From a virus, in the IMG/VR virus record IMGVR_UViG_3300025889_014445, positions 1 to 21,490 of that record: DNA of 21,490 nt. One strand, written 5' to 3'. This document shows positions 16,111-21,490 of this stretch, in pieces. The notes below the pieces were generated by a model. The model had not been told where the DNA came from, did not search any database, and was given only the letters and a program-made list of their open reading frames with translations. The first letter of the stretch is position 1. Each line of letters begins with the position of its first letter. The position numbers were made by a program, and so were the translations under genes.

Positions 16111-16367
16111 CAGTTTCCTTCTTTCTTGGGTGCTGGGGTCTTGGGGGCGGGCGGTTCCTCCACGATGATGCCCGCGGTGGCGAGCAGCCCGTCGGTGAGC
16201 CACGCGTCGGCGTGGGCCTTCAGCACGGTCGCCTTGCCGTCCACGAACCGGATCGGGTAGGCGAACCCGTGGGGTGAGATGACCGTGTCGTTCCATCCGA
16301 ACCGTTTCAGGGTCACAACTGGACCCTTCTTCAGTTCCTTGTCTGTTGGTGCGTGGACTGTGTCCAT
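16110..16367 (-). CDS. 85-residue hypothetical protein downstream of the portal gene
   Basis: I do not recognise the family. ATG at 16367 follows the portal stop by ten bases, with AGGGAGACAGG between. The protein has a basic start (DKELKKGPVVTLKRFGW), a central beta-rich part containing FAYPIRFVDGKATVLKAHAD, a short helix (WLTDGLLATAG) and a Pro/Lys-rich tail (PPAPKTPAPKKEG). The compact shape suggests a small virion or head-completion protein made with the portal. No membrane or enzyme motif is visible. Its stop overlaps the following start (TGATG). Confidence 0.6.
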   Translation of the reverse strand: MDTVHAPTDKELKKGPVVTLKRFGWNDTVISPHGFAYPIRFVDGKATVLKAHADAWLTDGLLATAGIIVEEPPAPKTPAPKKEGN

Positions 16368-16377
16368 CCTGTCTCCC

Positions 16378-18261
16378 TTACGCTGCCGTGTTGCCTGGTG
16401 CCGTTTCGCTCACCATACGGCGCTGCCGAGAGGGGAGCATCTTCTGGAGTTCGTTCCCGATGGTGGGCGGCATCGGCTGCCCTTCCGCGTTGCCGGGGAT
16501 GCCGCCGGATGCGAGGGACCGCATCATCTGGATGGTGTCCGGCTGGCCTCCTGGCGCCTGACCCGGCACCGGCCCAGCGAGAGCTTCCATCTCCTTGATG
16601 GTGGACAGCACCGCCGACCGTACCGTTTCACGGTCGTCGTCAATCTTCTCCACGAACCCTTTGAGCGCCCCGAGGTCGCCCTGCTCGATCCGCTGCGGCA
16701 GCAGCACCTTGTAGAACAGGTCGGTCAGGTTCTCAATGGCGATGTCCCGCTCCTCCTGCAACGCGTCGGGGGTGACCCCTGCCTTCTCCATGAAGGTGCG
16801 GAGCGAGATGGCGCCGAGGTTCTTCGCCATTGCGAGCTTCGTCATCCGGTTCTGCTCGTCAAGGCCGGTGGAGTCGCCGTAGGACACCTTGTTGCGGTAG
16901 TCGCCACCGAACAGCTTGACCGGGTCGTACTTCTCCACATACGACCGGACGCCTTCCATACCGTGAATGCGCTTCTCACCGGGACACCACTGTTCATCGA
17001 ACGCAGCGAGCAGCTTGTTGGCGGTCATCAGACCCGACTCCATGTCCTGCTGCGCCCACGCCAGTTCAGCGTTGAACGTGCCTGCGAGAGCGACGACACC
17101 CTTGGCTGACACGATGGATGCGTCGGCGTCGCCGGATCGCTGCACCGGCCACGACGCCTGCCGGTGCGCCGACGAGATGAGGCTGGTCACAGTCTGCTGT
17201 GCCTCAAAGTTGACGGGTGGCCGGTCACGCAGGATCGCCGCCCTGCCGTCGCCTGTGCCGCGGAGCACAGCGGCAGGACCGTATTCCTCCGCGTTCTCAA
17301 TGTTGTCGAGCACGACGGGTGCGTAGATGTTCTGCTGCATGTCGTCCAGCAACCTGGCTGCGAAGTTCTGTGCAGTCTTCAGGTTGGGGATGACATCCTC
17401 CAACGCTCCCCGATACGACCCGTCATGGGTGATGCGCTTCATCTCCACGACAGGACACAGACCGAGCCGGTGCTCGACAGGTTCCGTGGCCCACACCATG
17501 TTCGACCCGCCCACCTGGTCAATCAGTCCACGGGGCAGCAGCGACCTGCCCTGATGCTCCCGAGGCAGCAGCGAGTCAGCGAAGGCGACACCCCACATCG
17601 TGGAGTCGAAGTACCAGCACTCCTCCAAGAACTCTGCATCGTCCAGCCCTTTGGCCGAGCGGTATCCCGAGAACTCGCGGAACGCAGGATGGTCGTCGCC
17701 GTACTCCGCTTTCAGTTCCTTGACTCTCCGCTGCCGGAGGAACAGCACCTGCACCATCCTGCCACGGGAGTCATGTGCGAGCGGATACGCCTGCCGCGGG
17801 TCCATGTGCATCAGGTACGGGGCCCGTTCCGCGGAGGGGCGCACCGACCCGTCGCCGTTGTACCACTCAGCCCACGGCGCCAGATAGGCGGCGCCTGTGT
17901 GGAACCAGTCACGGTACCCCATCTTCAGGAGGCGGGGCATCTCCGAACGGTCCCAATACGACTGGTAGACCCGCTTCCGTTTCTGCGCCAGCCGTTCACC
18001 GCGGTCCTCGGCGGTGCCTGGCGGCGGCGGCACATAGATGGCGGGGACACCGGCACCAGCGGTCGCGATCTTGTCTTCCAGGGCGCCCTTGTAGACGTTC
18101 TCCACCAGCGGCTCAGACGGTTCGTCTTCACCGTCGTCCCATATGATGTTCCACTGGTCGGCGGCGATGGCGTCGTTGACGCGTATCTGCGCCTTCCACT
18201 GTTGATGTTGGTTGATGCCCGTGTCGCGGGCATGACGCAGATCGTCAACCGTCAGAGCCAT
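16378..18261 (-). CDS. Portal protein
   Basis: This is a 627-residue protein. ATG at 18261 lies behind GAGGAACCT and overlaps the end of the terminase gene by 17 bases. Portals form the twelve-subunit ring at one head vertex through which DNA enters and leaves and to which the terminase docks. Evidence is the position directly after the large terminase, the length, and portal-like segments: an early region with VENVYKGALEDKIATAGAG (53-71), a helix-strand part with YRDWFHTGAAYLAPW (116-130), MHMDPRQAYPL (151-161), and a long helical second half (AQNFAARLLDDMQQN; MESGLMTANKLLAAFDEQW; NRMTKLAMAKNLGAISLRTF). The C-terminal 70 residues are Pro/Gly/Met-rich and flexible. No protease domain is fused. 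I am fairly sure of the call from context, less so of the subfamily. Confidence 0.82.
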   Translation of the reverse strand: MALTVDDLRHARDTGINQHQQWKAQIRVNDAIAADQWNIIWDDGEDEPSEPLVENVYKGALEDKIATAGAGVPAIYVPPPPGTAEDRGERLAQKRKRVYQSYWDRSEMPRLLKMGYRDWFHTGAAYLAPWAEWYNGDGSVRPSAERAPYLMHMDPRQAYPLAHDSRGRMVQVLFLRQRRVKELKAEYGDDHPAFREFSGYRSAKGLDDAEFLEECWYFDSTMWGVAFADSLLPREHQGRSLLPRGLIDQVGGSNMVWATEPVEHRLGLCPVVEMKRITHDGSYRGALEDVIPNLKTAQNFAARLLDDMQQNIYAPVVLDNIENAEEYGPAAVLRGTGDGRAAILRDRPPVNFEAQQTVTSLISSAHRQASWPVQRSGDADASIVSAKGVVALAGTFNAELAWAQQDMESGLMTANKLLAAFDEQWCPGEKRIHGMEGVRSYVEKYDPVKLFGGDYRNKVSYGDSTGLDEQNRMTKLAMAKNLGAISLRTFMEKAGVTPDALQEERDIAIENLTDLFYKVLLPQRIEQGDLGALKGFVEKIDDDRETVRSAVLSTIKEMEALAGPVPGQAPGGQPDTIQMMRSLASGGIPGNAEGQPMPPTIGNELQKMLPSRQRRMVSETAPGNTAA

Positions 18262-20293
18262 AGGTTCCTCCGAGCACCATGCTAACCAGCTCCTTCATGG
18301 ACGGCGCAGCATGTTGTTCCCGTTCGTTGATGTAGCGGCGTTCCTTGTTGCGTGCCGCCATCCGGTCCCACTTGCGTTGCACCGCGGCGGGGACCGGCAT
18401 GGCCTGCATCGGGTTGATGGAGGTGCGGCGCTGGAGCAGTTCCAACGCTTTGACGAACCCGACCCACGCTGCCATTGCGAGGTCGTCGGGGTGGCCCTTC
18501 AACGCTGCCCGTGACAGGTCGAGGGCTTCCTTGCGGTCCCATGTCTTGAAGTGGTCTTTGACGAGGATCATCCGTTGACGGTCAGCGGCGGTCATCATCG
18601 GCCAGCGGATGACACGGGCCTTCATGTAGAACGACATCGACGGGACACCGATGGTGGGGTTGGATCGGTTCGCAGAGTGGGTCTGGTGACGGTGCAGGTT
18701 CACCCCGTAGTCATCGAACACCCGCTGGATTTCGGGGTCTTCCACCACGGCGGCTTCACGGTTCACCTCGTAGCAGTACCAGACGGGCCGGTACTTCACG
18801 ATGGGGTCCACCACCAGCTTGGACTTCAGGCCCGAGATGCCGAGCTTCGACCCGAAGAAGTAGTCGATGAGGGTGATCGTGTTCCGCTCCCTATCGACCC
18901 CCCACACCACCCAGGCGGCACCTGCCGACCGTGCAGGGTCGGCACCGACGACCAGCAGCTCCGACGGTTTGTAGGTCTGGAAGGTGCGTGCCTCGTCGTC
19001 GGCGGCGTTCAGGGTGTGGTCGGTGAAGTCGCCGGTGATGATCGACGGCGGGTTCTGCTGATACATCGTCTCAAACAGTTCCTCGTCCCGTTCCCGAATC
19101 TCCCGCAGGCCACGGATGCGCTTCACCCTTCCCCCGTATGCGTTGACGATGTCGTCGGACACCTCCGCAGCGGCGACACGTTCACCGTTCGGCATCTCAA
19201 AGTGGGAGTCGAGCGGGAACCTGTCGGGCCAGTACGACACCTCGTTGCCGTTCTCGTCGTGTTCGATGGCGGGCATGACGACGACGGCGACACCGTTCGC
19301 ATACTTCGTGTAGTGGCGCCCTTGGTGGACGACGTTGGCGTCACCGACGAGGGAGTTGATGATCCGCTCATAGTTGTCGCCGGGGAGGCATCGGGTGCCG
19401 AGGATGAGCAACCGGCCTGCCTCGTCAAGTCGGGACAGGGCGGTACCCATCACCCACGCATACTGCGATTCCCGTGCCGTCGAGGTCATCTGGTTCTCAC
19501 GGTCGAACACATCGGACATGACGAGCGTGTCGATACGGGAACCGTAGAGCTGGCCCTCCATGCCGGTGGCCCACAGGTTCGGGTCGGCCTCGGGTGCGCC
19601 CGACTTCAGGAAGTAGATTTCGTTCTTCGTCCAAGTGGTCGGGTCGAGCTTGTTGCCTTCGTGATCGACCATCCCCTTCTTGTACTTGAACGGCCCGTAG
19701 TCTTCGATCAGGTTCCGTTCCGGTTTCACGGAGGTGGCACCTGGCGGCGAGTTGGAGTAGGTGCGGGGGTCGGTGAGGTACGGGTCGATGCGTTCAGCGA
19801 TGCGGCGCCTCGCGAACGATTCGCCACGCATGATCCACGCTGCACGGTGCTCCCGGTCGTCGCATGTCTCGTACAGCAGAAAGTCGCCTGCGGTGGTGTC
19901 CTTCCCAGCGCCGGGAGGCAGGAGGGCGATGACGACGAGGTTGGTGCGGTCCTCGTAGGCTGCGACCAGTTCTTCTTGGTGCGGCTCGACGCTGCGCCCG
20001 ATGTAGCGGGGCCGCCATTCGGTGAAGGTACCTTTGGGTGGGATGGGGCGGGTGTCGTCGTAGACGAGCCCGTACTGGTCTTTCCCGGCGATGCGTGCGC
20101 TGCGGAGACGACCTTGCCGCACCTTCGCCATCTCGTCATAGGCGAGACGGAAGGTGCCGTCCCTCATCCAAGTCCGTACTGTTGCGGAGCTGATGTCGGT
20201 GGCTCGACACGCTTCTTCGATGGACTTCGCAGTCGAGTATGCGGCGAGGAACCGCTGCTGCTTCTCCTGCTTGCGTCGGGTAGCAGCGTGCAT
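18245..20293 (-). CDS. Terminase large subunit with N-terminal helix-turn-helix
   Basis: This 682-residue protein is the ATP-driven DNA packaging motor with a nuclease for genome cutting. ATG at 20293 follows GAAAGGCACCC. Residues 12-58 form a helix-turn-helix (EEACRATDISSATVRTWM) of the kind found in small terminase subunits. The ATPase part has a Walker A-like LPPGAGKDTT (125-134), a Walker B-like TLVMSD (256-261) and a coupling motif LILGTR (296-301). The RNase H-like nuclease part has VVGADPA (D452), WYCYEVNREA (E509) and HPDDLAMAAW (D603/D604). The usual Ser/Thr after the Walker A lysine is Asp132. The C-terminal 60 residues are basic and helical and could contact the portal. The identification is strong. 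Fusion of a small-subunit-like DNA-binding segment to the large subunit is the unusual part. Confidence 0.92.
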   Translation of the reverse strand: MHAATRRKQEKQQRFLAAYSTAKSIEEACRATDISSATVRTWMRDGTFRLAYDEMAKVRQGRLRSARIAGKDQYGLVYDDTRPIPPKGTFTEWRPRYIGRSVEPHQEELVAAYEDRTNLVVIALLPPGAGKDTTAGDFLLYETCDDREHRAAWIMRGESFARRRIAERIDPYLTDPRTYSNSPPGATSVKPERNLIEDYGPFKYKKGMVDHEGNKLDPTTWTKNEIYFLKSGAPEADPNLWATGMEGQLYGSRIDTLVMSDVFDRENQMTSTARESQYAWVMGTALSRLDEAGRLLILGTRCLPGDNYERIINSLVGDANVVHQGRHYTKYANGVAVVVMPAIEHDENGNEVSYWPDRFPLDSHFEMPNGERVAAAEVSDDIVNAYGGRVKRIRGLREIRERDEELFETMYQQNPPSIITGDFTDHTLNAADDEARTFQTYKPSELLVVGADPARSAGAAWVVWGVDRERNTITLIDYFFGSKLGISGLKSKLVVDPIVKYRPVWYCYEVNREAAVVEDPEIQRVFDDYGVNLHRHQTHSANRSNPTIGVPSMSFYMKARVIRWPMMTAADRQRMILVKDHFKTWDRKEALDLSRAALKGHPDDLAMAAWVGFVKALELLQRRTSINPMQAMPVPAAVQRKWDRMAARNKERRYINEREQHAAPSMKELVSMVLGGTYGSDG

Positions 20294-20316
20294 GGGTGCC
20301 TTTCGTTTCCGTCAGG

Positions 20317-21490
20317 TTACAGGGTGACGGACAAGTCAGCGGAATCAAGTGACGAGTCGTTGAAGTTGTTCCCGGTCCAGGTGGTGCCGGTGCCTTCCCC
20401 GTCGTAGTCGCCGTTCCACACGTTCTCACTGTCGGACCAGAGACGGACATTGTTGTTCGACACGACATGGCCGCCCCATGACCCGCCCGCGTAGTTGATG
20501 GCGTAGATGCCGACGTTCGATGAGGCGCGGGGCAACTGGGACGGCTGCTTGATGGTGTTGCCGTCGATGGTCATGTTGGTGCCGCCTGCGATCCCGATGC
20601 CGACCTGTCCCGGCAGGTACAGGGTGTTGTCGAGGACATCACAGTCGGAGCCGCCGCCGTCACCGACGATGATGCCGGTGCCGGAGGTGGATGTCCAGCC
20701 GCCGTCGATCACATCGGCACGGGCGCCTTGGATGTGGCAGCGTTGCACCACCGAGTTCGTCGCGGAGAACAGCGAGATGATGTCCTCGGTGTCGCCGCCG
20801 ACGATCTTGCAGTCCTGCACGGTGACGTAGGACGGGCCGTTGACGGTCTGGAGGAAGTTCCCGTTCTGTGTGTCGTACCGTTCGGACGGGCCGGTGATGT
20901 TGCGAGCCCGGCACCACTCGACGGTGATGTTCGTCCCGCCGAAGATCGCGAACGGCTGACCGATCGTGTCGAAGTCGCAGTACCGGACGGTGACGTTGGT
21001 GCAGTCGATGAGCATGATGCAGACATGGTCGTTCGACGGGTTCTGTGTGTCGAACGGGATGTTGTAGAACGACTTGTTCTCAATCACGAAGTTCGACTGG
21101 CCCTGGTAGATCAGTTGCGTGGAGGCGGGGCGGGCCATGAACGACACCCCGTCGCCCCACGACGAGCCTTGGTTGGCGACGGTGACCGACCCGGCGGTCG
21201 CATGGACCGTCTTCGCTGCCGGGGTGATGCTGTAGGTGACGGGGGTCAGGATCATCGTGCTCGGGGTGACGGTGATGGTCTTCGCTGCCGGGACGATGGC
21301 TTGGGTCGGTGACGCGTCCACATCGACCGACCCGGCGGTGGCGGTGACTGACACCGCGGCGGGAGTGACGGCGGCAGCGCCGGGAGTGATGATCGGTGTG
21401 TGGGCCACGACACGGATCGACGCAGGGTCGAGGGTGAAGCTCTTGTCGCTCGGCATCTCAGATGCGCCGACGAACGCACCGGACGCCTGC
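20317..21490 (-). CDS. Right-handed beta-helix protein, probably 5'-truncated by the window edge
   Basis: The first in-frame ATG is at 21456 (379 residues), but the frame stays open to the window edge and no ribosome binding site precedes that ATG, so the true start is probably outside. Counting from that Met, residues 18-97 are a low-complexity beta-rich region with degenerate 23-24-residue repeats (VTPAAVSVTATAGSV, ITPAAKTVHATAGSV). Residues about 120-370 show stacked short strands with Asn/Asp turns (NVTVRYCDFDTIG, NITVEWCRARNITG, YVTVQDCKIVGGD, SVVQRCHIQGARADVI, MTIDGNTI). This is the pattern of a parallel beta-helix, as in tailspikes, pectate-lyase-like and decoration proteins. No clear catalytic residues can be assigned. 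It lies just before the terminase gene, so it may be a head or tail surface protein; the fold is well supported and the function open. Confidence 0.7.
   Translation of the reverse strand, partial: QASGAFVGASEMPSDKSFTLDPASIRVVAHTPIITPGAAAVTPAAVSVTATAGSVDVDASPTQAIVPAAKTITVTPSTMILTPVTYSITPAAKTVHATAGSVTVANQGSSWGDGVSFMARPASTQLIYQGQSNFVIENKSFYNIPFDTQNPSNDHVCIMLIDCTNVTVRYCDFDTIGQPFAIFGGTNITVEWCRARNITGPSERYDTQNGNFLQTVNGPSYVTVQDCKIVGGDTEDIISLFSATNSVVQRCHIQGARADVIDGGWTSTSGTGIIVGDGGGSDCDVLDNTLYLPGQVGIGIAGGTNMTIDGNTIKQPSQLPRASSNVGIYAINYAGGSWGGHVVSNNNVRLWSDSENVWNGDYDGEGTGTTWTGNNFNDSSLDSADLSVTL
21184..21339 (-). repeat. Degenerate 23-24-residue repeats in the beta-helix gene
   Basis: A 15-base string GACCGACCCGGCGGT occurs at 21184 and again 141 bases on at 21325. 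GTCTTCGCTGCCGG occurs at 21209 and again 69 bases on at 21278. In protein these give recurring ATAGSV and PAAKT units. The spacing (69 and about 141 bases) fits a repeated 23-24-residue element that has diverged. Confidence 0.6.

Noticed and set aside
16111-16296. Upstream extension of the jelly-roll protein frame
   Set aside because: The extension overlaps the 85-residue gene, reads as Arg-rich low complexity and has no start signal; ATG 16110 has a good ribosome binding site and a TGATG junction.
17164-18285. Plus-strand open frame of 373 codons antisense to the portal gene
   Set aside because: The portal frame is supported by context, ribosome binding site and conserved-looking segments; the antisense product has no recognisable pattern.
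18551-20407. Plus-strand open frame of 618 codons antisense to the terminase
   Set aside because: The minus strand here carries complete terminase motifs. The antisense frame is a by-product of codon bias in GC-rich DNA.

Overview
The window is a fragment of a tailed double-stranded DNA phage (or a prophage of one). It is GC-rich, and every gene I can support lies on the minus strand, so transcription runs from position 21490 down to 1. The genes are packed almost end to end. Many junctions are TGATG, TAATG or ATGA overlaps or overlaps of 11 to 17 bases, and there are clear AGGAGG-type ribosome binding sites and some GTG starts. I see no tRNA, integrase, repressor, CRISPR array or insertion sequence. 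The host cannot be named from this sequence; a GC-rich bacterium is the reasonable guess.

In transcription order the layout is as follows. (1) A beta-helix protein, probably open at the window edge (21490-20317). (2) The packaging motor: terminase large subunit (20293-18245) and portal (18261-16378). (3) Two small structural candidates: an 85-residue protein (16367-16110) and a concanavalin-like jelly-roll protein (16110-15403). (4) A block of large proteins between portal and scaffold: a 120-residue Ala/Pro-rich protein, a giant 2204-residue protein ending in a staphylococcal-nuclease-like domain, a 392-residue protein and a 678-residue protein with a duplicated N-terminal domain (15389-5212). 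(5) A 140-base gap, the only sizeable noncoding stretch, acting as the leader of the capsid genes. (6) A scaffold-like protein and the major capsid protein (5071-3633), followed by a strong UUCG-capped hairpin. (7) Connector and tail genes: a protein with a helix-turn-helix and a possible zinc site, a 150-residue protein, an adaptor-like protein and a beta-propeller-like tail protein cut by the left edge (3569-1).

Together the genes cover DNA packaging (terminase, portal), head assembly (scaffold, capsid), probable ejected or internal virion proteins (the large block) and the head-to-tail junction. No tape-measure gene is visible. An adaptor-like gene followed by a propeller-like gene, together with very large putative ejection proteins, suggests a short-tailed (podovirus-like) virion; this is inference. 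The most unusual items are the giant nuclease-tailed virion protein, its placement between portal and capsid, the duplicated 139-residue unit next to it, a terminase with a fused N-terminal helix-turn-helix and a non-canonical Walker A motif, and the hairpin directly after the capsid gene.
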